From: Glycine soja
Taxonomy: Eukaryota > Streptophyta > Magnoliopsida > Fabales > Fabaceae
Assembly: GCF_004193775.1 (NCBI RefSeq)
Contig: NC_041006.1
Span: 28,022,975 to 28,086,974, forward strand
Direction of reading: 5' to 3'
DNA length: 64,000 nt
Shown here piece by piece: positions 9,765 through 21,049 of the stretch (position 1 is its first letter; every line of letters begins with the position of its first letter). The notes beneath the pieces are model-generated. The model was not told where the DNA came from. It did no database searches and was given only the letters and a program-made list of their open reading frames with translations. Position numbers and translations under genes: made by a program.

Positions 9765-12254
9765 GCATGCATCTGGTATAGGTGTCGTAAAGCGCAGTCT
9801 TTCTTTGTTAGCACAATGATTACTTTTTTTTCTTTCAAGGAAAGAATGTAATGGGCAATGCATAACAATGCGGCAAAACAAATAAGCATGAATGCATGTA
9901 AATGATAAGTTGCTGAAGTATTGCGAACTTTACACAAAACACCCAATATGGTCGAATCAACTCTAATTTTCATTAAAACAACATTGTTCATTACATCCCG
10001 TCAAATTCAAAGTGTAACTGGAAATAAAACACGAGCACATCATCGATTCCTAATTATGTAAGTCATTAGCTCAATCATGTGTTGGCAATAGACAAAGAGG
10101 CTATGTAAACCTGATCCATCTTCTGCCCCAACTTTCGCAAGCTGAATACTTCTATACTTTGACTTTGACTTGATATGCTTGGTTTGATCCCATGTTCCAA
10201 GGAATAGAAATTTTTATCATCAATACTTCGAGAACCTATCATTGAGGAGATATGATGAATGAGCAAGACATACGTATGCTATACACGACAGATGTATTAA
10301 TGAGATCGACATGAGACGCCCGAAAGACCACCCTTTCTTGCAAACAATGCATTAGATACCATGTTCACGTGGTTTTCGATCATTTTCAAGAAAAAAGGAC
10401 TGTATAACCGCAACATGGTTTGTTTATAGTTATCACCGTGGTACCCAACACATGTAACTAAGAATGCGGTGTAAAATTTCACGCTTCATTGTGACTTTAT
10501 TTTGGCGATGTAGAGGAAAATGCAAAGCATGAGCGACTATATGATAGGATCATGCATGAGTGAACATAAATTATGAATGATGACAACAAAATGTATGTAT
10601 TTTTCTTAACAAAAAACATGCTAAATGAATATGTATGGAAATGCAATGGGTTATGCAAATGTAGTGTATGAATATGATATATGATGAATGCAAAAATGAT
10701 ATGTCCATCATGATGCCAAGAAGAGATGCATGATGCGATCATGGAACAAGACAGGGTGAGTCTGCTCCGTGTTCCTAATTCAGGAATCTAATTGAAAGGG
10801 TCTAAAATTCCACTATCTAGAAAATTATTAAAGTGTTTTAGGAACCCAATATCTCAAAGTGTGTGCAAAAAGTGTAGGTGTCGTGTGTGAATGGAGCAAC
10901 CTAAGAATTACCCAACCCCACCTGCAAAACAACCAGAAAATTCCCAAGCAGATACAACAAGTATAGCACATGTCGTCTACCCTAGGATTCAATGACACAA
11001 CTTATTTCTAACTACAAAGGTAACAAATACAAGGATACACACCAAGAAGTAACAACGTAGCAAAGGTTATATACAAGCATGAGCAAAACAAAGAATAAAA
11101 GAAACAAGATCAAAGCGAAACGACATCAGGGCGACTCAGCCCAACCCGTAATTAAGCAACAAGGTTGGAAAACCCTATGTGCCTAATTCCCCAAAACGGC
11201 GCGGCAAAGGGGGAACCACCATGAAGGGTGGTGCGCCCACCCTAACATTACTAGTGCAAGGCCCAATGATGTAAGACCGCCACAAGGGCGGCGGTGGTGG
11301 CGACGCGTAGGAGGCACGGTGGCGCAAACAAAACAAGAAGAAAGAGGAAACATAGGTGAATGTGGAAAGTGCGAAAAAAAACCAAAACAAAATGCAATAA
11401 TAAATGGAAAACTGCAATTCAATCTACAGGAAACTCACCGGCGGCCAAGGTTCCCACCAGCAAGATAGCAGGGAACAAAGCAACCAATCATGAAAAGAAA
11501 GAAAGGGAAAAAAGAAGAAAGGAAGAGGAAGGGAGGAGACGAAAAAGTGAGAGAATGAGGGAATGAGGGGTTACTTGGTGACCCCTCTCTCTTCTCTTAC
11601 GGCATGACCAAATGGCGTGACGTAATTGGTCTGTTTTCATCCTCAGGATCTGTGTCGTCCTCCTTCTATGCATTCAATGCAGAGACTTTCCTCTTTTATG
11701 CAATGTGCTCTCCTCTTGACCTAATGAGCTCTCCTTAAGAGCCTAATAGGTCAAATAATGTACATTTTTTTACGTTTTTTTCTTTTCTTTTTTTGTCTTT
11801 TCTTTCTCATTTTTTACTGTTCTGATTTCATTTTTTTCTTTTTTTTTTGTTTTTCTTTTCTTTTGTTTTTACTGTTTCTTTTTTGTTTTTGTCTTTTCTT
11901 TTTTTTAGTGTTCCTTTTTTGTTTTTTCTTTTTTTTTTGTTTTTTTTCTTAATACTTTCTTTTTGTTCTCTTTTCTTCTTTTTTGTTTCTTTTTTGTTTT
12001 TTTTTGGGGGGGGGGGGGGGGGGGAGGTCCTCACAGGATTAGGGTCTAACAAGGTTCTCATAATCATATCAAACATTTAGTAATGAGTGTTGTGACTAAC
12101 CAGAAAGTTGAACTCTCTAAGTGCTTGAACCTTTGTGTCTAAACTTTTTGAACATCAAGGTAATCTTGAGTAAAAGTTTAGGAAATTTAAAGTTTAGGGA
12201 AAAATTGGCAAAGTAATAATTCAACCCCCTTCTTGTGACATTCTTATCACTTCA
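9765..12254. other. Unassigned DNA with pyrimidine and poly-G tracts
   Basis: No gene was recognised. 11140-11340 is locally GC-rich (for example GGGCGGCGGTGGTGG) and resembles LTR-type DNA without a recognisable end. 11480-11560 is purine-rich. 11760-12005 is almost pure T/C on the plus strand and produces meaningless phenylalanine-rich frames. A run of 19 G lies at 12006-12024. The remainder, with many ATG-rich stretches, shows no domain. Confidence 0.5.
12006..12024. repeat. Poly-G tract (19 G)
   Basis: A pure G run after a long pyrimidine tract. Similar G-runs occur at about 1409-1424, 12740-12760 and 40215-40227. Their exact lengths may be assembly estimates. Confidence 0.8.
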
Positions 12255-12610
12255 ACATGAAGTTGGGCCATGTGAGTGAGAAATGTTTGATTGAATTGGG
12301 GAAACAAAATTTTCTATGTGGAGACAAAGTGGAAAAGTTGAGATTCTGTGAGCATCATGTTTATCCGAAGCTTGCAAAACAAAGTTCAATGTTGGTCAAC
12401 AAAGAACAAAAGGAACTATTTATCATGTTCGTGTTGATCTCTGAAGACCATCTAAGACTCCCACTCAATTTGGTGCAAGGTATTTCATGTCAATTGTGGA
12501 TTATTACTCACAAAAACTATGGATCTACAATCAGAAAACCAAAGATGAATCATTTGAAAACTTCAAAAACTGGAAAACTCTTACTGGGAATCAAACAGAA
12601 ATGAAAGTTA
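12255..12610 (+). pseudogene. Copia A, 5' piece: integrase start
   Basis: Remnant of a Copia pol gene. It opens with LGHVSEKCLIELGKQN and FCEHHVYPK, the GAG-pre-integrase zinc region (the HHCC-type H...C..C pattern is recognisable). After a frameshift it reads MSIVDYYSQKLWIYNQKTKD from 12487, which is the integrase core next to its second catalytic region. Coding similarity stops near 12610, at a point where Copia integrases normally continue. The missing continuation appears at about 19310, 6.7 kb downstream on the same strand. I therefore read both as one element split by later insertions. Confidence 0.75.
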
Positions 12611-12841
12611 AGAGTTACTCTCTCAATTCTCCCATTTCTCCTTTACCCACTCTTACGAATGAGGTTAAATCCCCTTAAAGACAAGGTGCTTTCTTCTCTC
12701 CCTTAGAGCTCATGATCCATTGTGGGTGGTGTGTGTGTGTGGGGGGGGGGGGGGGGGGGGTTGGTGGTGTTGCTGATTGAAAAAGCTTCTCCTCATTCTA
12801 TTATCTTTTTCAAGACTTAAGATTGGAGACAATAGGTAAGG

Positions 12842-13083
12842 ACAAGGGATGAAAAATTCTATATTACTAGAGTACCCTCCCTACACTATGGAGCCCTAAA
12901 TACAAGGCCCAAAAATAATGAAACCCTAATCTAATATGTACAAAGATAAGTGGGCTCACACTTAGCTCATGAGCCCAAAATCTACCCTGAGGCTCATGAG
13001 AACCCCAGGGCCTTCTCCTGCATCTCTGGCCCAATCTTCTTGGAGTCTTCTATCTAATGCTCTTGGGGGCTTGGATTGCATCA
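12842..13083 (-). mobile_element. 3' LTR of minus-strand gypsy element, truncated
   Basis: Read on the minus strand it starts TGATGCAATCC at 13083. It matches the right-hand LTR (17575-17817) through shared strings such as CCTCCCTACACTATGGAGCC and CTAATCTAATATGTACAAAG. Similarity ends near 12842, so most of the LTR (the other copy is about 968 bp) is missing here. The polypurine tract sits next to it at 13084-13097. Confidence 0.8.
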
Positions 13084-13097
13084 TCCCTTCCCCCTTG
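13084..13097 (-). other. Polypurine tract of the minus-strand gypsy element
   Basis: On the minus strand CAAGGGGGAAGGGA lies immediately before the LTR start TGATGCAATCC. This fixes the element's orientation. Confidence 0.75.
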
Positions 13098-13104
13098 AAA
13101 AGGA

Positions 13105-13490
13105 TTTGACCTCAAATCCAAAGGTTCTTGAAACTTTGGGCTTCTTCCCTCAACACCTGTAAAAAGAATAAAAACATATATATTAGTGGTGTTGGGTATG
13201 TTAGAGTAGGGTAAGGTCTGAAAACCCCTTTCTTGGGCATCTTCCCATGAGGAAACATGGTTCCTCACCAACTCAATGAGTGGTGCTACAAGTATAGAAA
13301 AATATGGGACAAACCTTTTGTAAAAGTTTGTTAAGTCATGGAAGCCCCAAATTCCCTTTATACTTGGTGGAGTGGGCCACTTAGGAGTGATCTTTATTCT
13401 CTCAAGGTTCGTGGGAACCCCTTGATCACTATTTAAAAAATTAAGGAAAGTAATGCAATAAAACATACCTTTTCCTGTATTTTCATGTTG
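13105..13490 (-). pseudogene. Gypsy reverse transcriptase/RNase H relic
   Basis: Minus-strand fragment reading GVPTNLERIKITPKWPTPPS, then FHDLTNFYKRFVPYFSIL and APLIELVR. This is the connection between reverse transcriptase and RNase H in Ty3/gypsy Pol (the common pattern is ERIKAI..WPTP...FHGLANFYRRF). Only this short part of pol survives. Upstream (13491-13951) no reverse-transcriptase catalytic motif was seen, so most of pol is deleted. Confidence 0.7.
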
Positions 13491-13951
13491 ATTACTCTAA
13501 CTAAAAACTATGACAAACCTAATGTGTCCCATATCAACATCTTGGTTTGTACTGAAACCAAAAATAAGAACAAACCTACCTAGTGAATCCTTATGTATGC
13601 AAATCATGAAGATGTTGGATGCATGGGTGATTTTACAAAAGAGGAGACACTTACCTCCTTACACTCCTCCTTAACCATTAAAGGTTGTTGTTCTTTTCTT
13701 TTTCTATTCTTTTCCTCATCCCATTTTAGTTTTATTTGTACTTGATCCTTAGTTACATGTGAAGGTGTTTGAGTATGCAACACAAATTTAGTGCCAAGAT
13801 GGGTGAGGGTAATCTCATTAGTTAGGCTATTGTAAATGATCTTCCTATCAAATTGTCATGGGAACTATATCACAATTAACTTCATCCTTATATGTCCCAA
13901 TGGAGAAAGGTACCTTTACTTGTTGGTTAACTATCATTACCTCCTTAACAA

Positions 13952-15000
13952 TTAAAGGTTCAACTTTGAAACTAATCTTGTGCTACAAAAATTGCAACAA
14001 GATCCACAATCCACAATGAGAGAACAAGTTTTATCTAAAATTTTGCATCTTGTATGAAAGATGTTCTCTCTTTGAGATTGAGATAGATCATAAGATTGGC
14101 CTCCAAGGAGCCTTTTAACCATTAGGAGGTCACCTTCTTCATGGCGGTAGACTTCCTTACTAGACTCTTCAACCCTTACTTCATCTTCACTTCCACTAGA
14201 GGAAGGGAAAGAAGTAGTCTCCTCTTGACTACTATAAATATCTTGACCCCTTATAATCATGGTTTTCTTTGTGGGGCATTGAGAGGCAATGTGACCTCTC
14301 CCAAGACATTTGAAGCATTTAATGTTGCTAGTCCTTGCTTGGGAACTAGTCTTAGGGGTGAATTTCTCTATGGTCTTACCCTTTTCTTCCTTGGGTTTTG
14401 AAGGTGCAACCCCCAAAATTCCTTGGGCTTGGTCCTTCCTTAGATAAGAGTGAAAGCCATAAGATTTTGAAGAAGGCTTTCTTTTAAGTTGTTGCTCCAC
14501 TCTTATATAAAGTTGCACTAGCTCATCTAGTTCCCTATATGGAAGGAGTTCAACCTTTTCCCTCACTTCCATATTAAGCCCACAAAGGAACCTAGCTATA
14601 CTTGTTATTTCCTCCTCCCTAAGTCCAACTCTTAAAAGGAGTAGTTTCATTTGTTGTCTATATTCTTCAACACTCATACTCCCTTGTCTAAGCCTTTGGA
14701 GCTTGTCCATAAGCTCTCTTTCAAAGCAGGAGGGAATGTGCCTCTTCCTAAGGGCGCTCTTAAGATCATTCCAATACTCTACTGGAGGATCCCCATGAAT
14801 CCTTGTTTCCCTAATAAGGGAAGTCCACAAATAGAGGGCATACCCTTGAAAGCTAAGGGTAGCCAGTGGGACTTTTCTCTCTTTAGTAATATGATGGCAA
14901 GCAAAGAGTTGTTCAACCTTCATTTCCTAATCTAGGTAGGCCTCAACATTATCTTTTCCATGGAAGTATGGGAGGCTAATGTTAACCTCTTAAGGCCTTC
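13952..15000 (-). pseudogene. Gypsy gag-protease, nearly continuous
   Basis: Minus-strand gag of the element bounded by LTRs at 12842 and 17817. A 323-residue open frame (14923 to 13952) has the gypsy Gag core (WNDLKSALRKRHIP, LMDKLQRLRQGSMSVEEYRQ), a CCHC zinc knuckle CFKCLGRGHIASQC, and the start of the protease region (IVDCGSCCNFCS). The frame continues upstream as YFHGKDNVEAYLD, then TAG, then EMKVEQL. So the true gag started earlier and one in-frame stop, probably TGG to TAG, now interrupts it. The frame ends near the protease and pol does not follow. It is a decayed, probably non-autonomous copy. Confidence 0.8.
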
Positions 15001-16834
15001 TATCATTTTCTCTTCTTTGGGAGTGATGTTTAGTATGTGACGTCATGACTATTATAGGAGGCATGCTTTTCTCTTTTCATTTCTTTCATTATTTTTCTTC
15101 TTTCTTCCTCTCTTATTTTCTCTCTTTCATCTTGACTTATTTTTTCCACTCTTTATTTTCAAAGGAAATTTAAAGCAAGCTAGACAATTTCCTATGTGAA
15201 GGCTTGGATGATCCTTTGGAGGTCCCAACTGTCTCTTCACTTAGTTTACACGGTTTACACTAAGTGATTACACACAAATAGAGGTTTAGGCGGTCTCTTG
15301 GAGACTCCCAATACACCCCTAAAGAATGTCCAAATACAAGGAATTGCAATAGAAAAAATTCAGCACTCAATTGTTCTATTACAACAAATTTAAGAAAGCA
15401 ATTAAGGTCTTCAATGCTTATTTGTTTTCTCAAGTGTTTCACTCAAAATTTGGTGAGGCTTTGCTTGCGTCAAATCCAATGGTGCTCCTAGGATGGTTAA
15501 CCTTCAAGACTAAAAAATCTTCCTTCAAGCAATGCACCAATTTCCTCTTCCAATCCTTATTGTAGGCAACACTTAAACACAGAAAAAGAAGAAGACAAGC
15601 AAGAAACCAAAAGATGAAATGAAAGCTAAACCAAAAGGAAATTTAACATGACATTAATTCAATGAGATTCAAGAAAAAACAAAGCAAAAGGACAGCACCA
15701 CAAGCCAAGGTGGAATACAAAGGAAGTCTTAGAATAGCACTAGATTAGATTGACAAATTAAAAACAAGACTCATAGCAAAATTCAAGTTATGTCAATTTT
15801 GCAATAATACAACTCAAAATAATGATTAATTTTCAAGCAAATAAAGCATACACATTTTTTGTTGTTGTGCTGGACGTGTATTTTGATGTTAATCTTTATC
15901 ACCTTTTCTTGCTCATTTCTTTTTCGTTTATGTTCATTCTTTTTCCATTGTTTTTGTCCAGATGTCTATTTTATCCAATTAAAATTTAAACTCAAAACTC
16001 GAAGTATTCAAGCCATAGAAGAGTTAAGAAGACAGTGTGCCACAACTGACAACAACCATAATTTCAACCTAGAAATCAAGAGTAGTGTTTATATTGCTTA
16101 AGGCTTGGATAGTTACAATTATTGTTTGCTTATGCTCAGATGTATTGGATAACACAATTCAAGAGAGCTTAAGACTTATTTTGATTCACAAATCCAGCCA
16201 CAAATCAACACCACAACTCAATTTCTTCATAGGCATCATTTAGGAGACTTAGAAAACAAAAAAAGTTTAACAACAAGACTACTTCTAGGAATTGATTTAG
16301 AACATGTTATGAACTAAATAACATGCATGAATTAGACTAAAATTCAAATTATAGGCTAAGAATTTCAAGAATACATGAACAAAGGTATCTATAATTCAAT
16401 CAACAAAATCAAAATTCAACACAAACTTAGAACATAATGTGACAATTATTATGACTAAACATGACTTTAAGACAACATGAATGAAGTGATTTACACTTAG
16501 ATTTTTGTGTTTTCTTTTCTAATCAATATTTTGCAACAAAATAAAGATCTAAAGTTTCAGCACAAGAAGATTATGACTGAAAATAAGATAGAACCTAAAA
16601 TCAACACAAAAACATGATTCAAGAGTAAATCTATAAAATTTGAACCATAGAAATACAAGAACAACTATAGATCTAAGATTTAATCGGTTTATTTTTTTGA
16701 ATCCACTCTAAACAACACCAAACCACAAGACAATGGAGGAGATACATAGAGAAGACGATGAAGAACTAGGAATCAAAGTGAATTGACCGAACAAAAGATA
16801 GAGGAAGCAAAAGAAACATCACTTAGATGAAGAT
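15001..16834 (-). other. Untranslated 5' region of the minus-strand gypsy element
   Basis: Between the 5' LTR/primer site and gag there are about 1.8 kb without a readable protein. The open frames are short and featureless. Long leaders of this kind are common in gypsy elements. Confidence 0.5.
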
Positions 16835-16847
16835 GCTCTTGATACCA
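16835..16847 (-). other. Primer-binding site, initiator tRNA-Met type
   Basis: On the minus strand TGGTATCAAGAGC follows the LTR end CA after a TG spacer. It matches the start of the usual plant initiator-tRNA primer site (TGGTATCAGAGC) with one extra A. Confidence 0.75.
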
Positions 16848-16849
16848 CA

Positions 16850-17817
16850 TGATGTAACTCCAAGTAGAGCTTGTAGGCCTTGGATCTTCTTCATCAATGA
16901 AGTCCTTTGCTTGTTGAAAATCAATGGGAACAGAATAGAGGAGGAGGAAAGGTGATTGGAGATGCCACTTCAAGGAGAAGATGAGTCAAGAACAAGCTCA
17001 CTACCATAGAAGGCCATGGATTAGAGTTTGAAGGTAGGAGAAGATGAATGGAGGAAGAGGAAGAGGGAGAGAGGGGGGGCACAAATTTTATGCCTCAAAT
17101 GAGGTCTGAACTTTGAAGTCTAATTTCTCAAATGATCAAAGTTGAAAAAATGCACACACAAGGCCTCTATTTATAGCCTAAGTGTCACACAAAATTAGAG
17201 GAAAATTTGAATTTCTATTCAAATTTCACTTAAATTTGAATTTGAATTTGTGGAGCCAAATTTGGAGCCAAAATTTCACTAATTATGATTAGTGAGTTTC
17301 AGCTATGGTTCAGCCCACTAATCCAATATCAAGTCCAAGATTCATGAGACATGTAAAGCATGAAGGACATGCACAAAGTGTGAGTATATGATGTGACAAT
17401 GGGGTGTAGCAAGAAAATGCTCACCTCCCCCTTAGGTTGGTCCGAAATTTAATTGGATTGGGCTTCTCCCAATTCAATTAAATTTCTCTCCCAACACACA
17501 CATCAAATAGTGCACTTAATGCATGTGAAATTACAAAACTACCCTTAATACAAAAACTAGTCTAGGTGCCCTAAAATACAAGGGTTGAAAAATCCTACAT
17601 TACTAGGGTATCCTCCCTACACTATGGAGCCATAAATACAAGGTCCAAAAATAATCAAATCCTAATCTAATATGTACAAAGATAAGTATGCTTATACTTA
17701 GCCCATGGACCCAAAATCTACCCTAAGGCTCATGAGAACCCTAGGGCCTTCTCCTGCATCTCTAGCCTAATTCTTGGAGTCTTCTATCCAATGCCCTTGG
17801 GGGGTAGGATTGCATTA
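16850..17817 (-). mobile_element. 5' LTR of the minus-strand gypsy element
   Basis: About 968 bp. It is bounded on the right by TAATGCAATCC (minus-strand start, with the expected TG mutated to TA) and on the left by CA next to the primer-binding site. The 5' 240 bp match the truncated LTR at 12842-13083, with clear divergence. The target duplication cannot be tested because the other LTR is truncated. Confidence 0.75.
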
Positions 17818-17953
17818 GTAAGCCACTACTCACACTTGTCTATATTTGATAAAATGACACTTGTCTATATTCGATAAAATGACACTTCCTCCGTAAGGCC
17901 AGCCCAACAGACTCCTTAAATGGTCTAAGAATGAGACTATGTTAAGGGATGAG

Positions 17954-18387
17954 TGTAACACCCTCGATCAATTATACTGAAATGAGAGAGATCCAAAAAT
18001 TGTGTAGGTATGAGACTGTACAATGAAGGATGACTTAAAGGATTTTAATTGATACTACCTATACAAACGAGATGCATTTACTTTTCGGTAGCCTATCACT
18101 TATGAACTCCACAGTTAAGCATGCTTGGCTTGGAGCAATTATAGGATAGGTGACCCTCTGGGAAGTTTCTTGTAAATTTTGTGAGTGAGGACAAAGCACG
18201 CTAAAAAGTCTCATGTTGGTTTGTGGGGACATTCACTGATCCTGAAAGCAACTGAAGTAGATTGTCGTGGTCTCGAAAAGGGCTACCTATGGAGGGTTTT
18301 GACCAACAAGGAAGTTGAGTGAAGTGTAACTATGTAAAGTGTCATAGTGTATGATCCGTCAAGAAGTCTATAATCATGGATGTTACA
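17954..18387 (+). mobile_element. Cassandra-type solo LTR with 5S rRNA-like core
   Basis: Cassandra elements are short non-coding (TRIM) retrotransposons whose LTRs carry a 5S rRNA sequence with its RNA polymerase III promoter. This 434-bp unit begins TGTAACACCC and ends TGTTACA, an inverted 7-bp terminal match. It is flanked by ATGAG (17949-17953) and ATGAA (18388-18392), a 4-of-5 target duplication. A 5S-like stretch is at 18092-18180. No primer-binding site follows the right end, so it looks like a solo LTR left by recombination. It lies between the gypsy element and the second piece of Copia A. Confidence 0.8.
18092..18180 (+). other. 5S rRNA-like sequence in the Cassandra LTR
   Basis: Aligns by eye with plant 5S rRNA from about base 37 onward. 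AACTCCACAGTTAAGCATGC corresponds to the region with box A (AGTTAAGC, then ATGCTTGG), AGGATAGGTGACC to box C, and CTGGGAAGT to the conserved 3' part. There are several substitutions and small indels, and the first third of 5S is not readable. It is a derived copy inside an LTR, not a 5S rRNA gene. Confidence 0.85.
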
Positions 18388-19309
18388 ATGAAGCTCATGG
18401 GGGATTGCTCATATTGTGTTGAAACTCCATGGAGTAAAGTTAGAGTTGATGTGTGTCAATTATGGCCTAGTTAGATGTTGGTGTATGATCAGTTGTAGCT
18501 TAGTTGGCTAATGGTATGTGAACATTATGTTGTGATTATGTGTGATGAGAAATTGTGACAGATGATGTTAGATGTGGTTATGATACATAAGTATAAGTAA
18601 TTGATATCTGTTGTTTATACTTAAGGAGTTGTATTATGATCATGTTGAAGAATGTCTATATGTTGTATATTTCACTTGAGATGGTTGAGCAAAGATTGTT
18701 TTGAGTGTGCATTGATGATCGAAAGGAAATAGTATTGTATATAAGTTGCATCCTGTGAACTTTTGACCTTTCTATGGAAAGTAATTCCAATGTTTATAAA
18801 AGTAGTATTATCTTTTTCTCCATAAATTGTTCTAGTTTGTTTGTATATGCATGTCTTGTTTTGGTGAGCTTACCCTTGTATGTTTCACCTGTGGTGGGTG
18901 CTTGTGATTATCCCATACCTAACGTGTGGGGGGAGCTGATGGTTTCTAGGATGGATCTTCCACTTGGAGGCATGGTAGATGGAACGAGCATAAGACTCGA
19001 AGTTGTGCCCCTCTATCCCTTTTCCTTAATTTAGTTTTTATATAGAAATGACCAGCTTAGGTTGTCTTATGTATAACTTCCAAAAAATTTACGTAATGAA
19101 AAATGTGTCTTCTTTTATGGTTGAAGTGCCATGAGCCACCAGTGTTGATTTGGTTATGTTTAGTAGATGCATATTTTTTCATTATAAGTTTGTTAGATTT
19201 TGGAGCTGCGAAAAGTTCACACAGTGTTTTCATTAACAAATTAATTAAGAGTTTGAAATAAAATTAAAATAAGTCTTCACTTTTGTTAGTTGTTGAGTTA
19301 TCATGTAGC
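18388..19309. other. No gene seen
   Basis: T/G-rich sequence without a recognised domain. The frame at 18774-19034 has no detectable family signal. It could be LTR-type or untranslated retroelement DNA. Confidence 0.4.
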
Positions 19310-21047
19310 GATGACGGGTGGTTTCAAGGTCACCTTCCAAACTTAAATAGGCTTAAAGTTTTTGGTTGTGTTGTCTATGCTCACATTAGGAAAGATAAAT
19401 TGGAACTTGGAGCAGTCAAATGCATGTTTCTAGGCTATCTAGAAGAAATTAAGGGATACGGGTTGTGGTTCCTAGAATCTTGTCACTGGAGATGTATCAT
19501 AAGTCATGATGTTGTCTTCAATGAAACTCACATGGCTTATAAAACTAATTATGGTATGGAAAAATCTAGCACTAATCAGACTGAGAAGGATAATCCAAAA
19601 GATTATACTTTGAGATAGATACTAAGGACAAGCCTGATGAAGTTTAAACTAAAGATTGGCTAAGTGAGGAAGATGAAACAGAGCAACAAAATGAAGAAGG
19701 AGATGGCTATATGTTGGCTTGAGATAGAAGCAAGAGGGAGATCAAACTGCCTAGCAGGTATGGATATGCAGACTTGATTGCCTTTTCTCTGATAGTTGCA
19801 AGTGAGGTTCTGGAAGATGAACCTACAAGTTTCAAAGCTACTTTAGCTAGTAAAGAGAATGACAAATGGCAAACTACAATGGATAAAGAGATGAAGTCTC
19901 TGTATTAGAACAATACATGGGATATGATAAGAAGGCACACCGGTTCATGGGTGGTCAGCTTCAAATGGATCTTCAAAAGGAAATAAGGCATAAATGATGT
20001 TGAACTTGACAGATTTAAAGCTAGACTTGTTGCTTGAGGTTTTACTCAAATGGAGGGAATTGACTTCGATGAGGTATTTTCCCCTGTTGTTAAACATAGA
20101 TCTATTAGAATTCTCTTGGTCATGGTAGTTGAATTTGATCTTGAGCTTGAACAAATGGATGTAAAGAAAAAATTCTTGTATGGAGATCTAGATGAAACTA
20201 TTTTGATTGAACAACCTGAGGGATTTGAAATTAAAGGCAAGGATGAGTAGGTTTGCAAGCTTAAAAGGTCTCTTTATGGCTTGAAATAGTCTCCTAAACA
20301 ATGGAATGGAAGATTTAATGAATTTAGGGCTCATATACAATTCCAATGGAGTTATTATGACAGTTGTATATATTTCAAATTCATTTTGAAAGGTACATTT
20401 GTCATCCTATTGTTATATGTTGATGATATGTTAATAGGAAGTAACAATAAGGGTGAGATTACAAAGGCCAAAGCTAAATTGAATAGAGAATTTGAAATAA
20501 AAGATTTGAGGGCAACTAGAAGAATATTGGGAATGTAAATCAAAAGGGATAGAAAGAAAAAGATTTTTCACCTATCTCAAGAGGCATATCTAAAGAAACT
20601 TCTTGAAAGGTTTGGAATATCAAATTCAAAACTTGTTGTGATACCTATGTCTCAGCGATTTGAGTTGAGTATAAGTCAATCCCCCAAGACAACAAAAGAG
20701 TTGACTTGTATGGAAAGAATTCCATATGCTAACATTGTAGGTCCTATAATGTATGCTATGGTATGTACTCGGTCTGATATAACACATGTAGTGAGTTTGG
20801 TAAGCAAGTTTATGTTAAATCCTGGGAAAACACATTGGCAGGCACTAAAGCGGATCCTTAGGTATATCAAAGGATCTTTGAGTAGAGTTCTTGTTTATGG
20901 TGGAGCTAAAGACATAAAAGGAACAACAACTATTGAAGGTTTTATAGACCCTGATTATGCAAGTTGTCTAGATACAAGAAAACCTCTCACTAGTTATGTG
21001 TTTACTACATATGGCATTGTCATCAGTTGTAAAGCAAATCTACAGAA
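19310..21047 (+). pseudogene. Copia A, 3' piece: integrase end, RT and RNase H
   Basis: Continuation of the Copia pol that breaks off at 12610. It reads LPNLNRLKVFGCVVYAHIRK and AVKCMFLGY (end of integrase), then reverse transcriptase: a 20050-20250 stretch with FDEVFSPVVKHRSIRILL and EQPEGFE, SLYGLK near 20268, LLYVDDMLIGS near 20410-20440 (the YVDD catalytic box is intact), and RNase H-linked text YAMVCTRSDITHV, ILRYIKGS. Several stops (19616, 20248, 20288, 20536) break it. Similarity stops abruptly at about 21047 in the SCKANLQ motif, where CACTA sequence in the opposite orientation begins. The usual RNase H end and 3' LTR are missing. Confidence 0.85.
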
Positions 21048-21049
21048 CG

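Noticed and set aside
9556..9819. Open frame of 87 residues across the gypsy LTR end
   Set aside because: It overlaps the LTR boundary and reads through LTR sequence; no domain and no conservation in the sister LTRs.
11758..12080. Phenylalanine- or lysine-rich open frames in the pyrimidine tract
   Set aside because: The sequence is almost only T and C; frames on both strands are low-complexity.
17825..17831. CACTACT as a possible left end of CACTA A1
   Set aside because: The following bases (CACACTTGTC) do not match the A-family terminus and no AACATCGG repeats follow.
18092..18180. A functional 5S rRNA gene
   Set aside because: The first third is unreadable, the rest has substitutions and indels, and it sits inside LTR-type ends with a target duplication.
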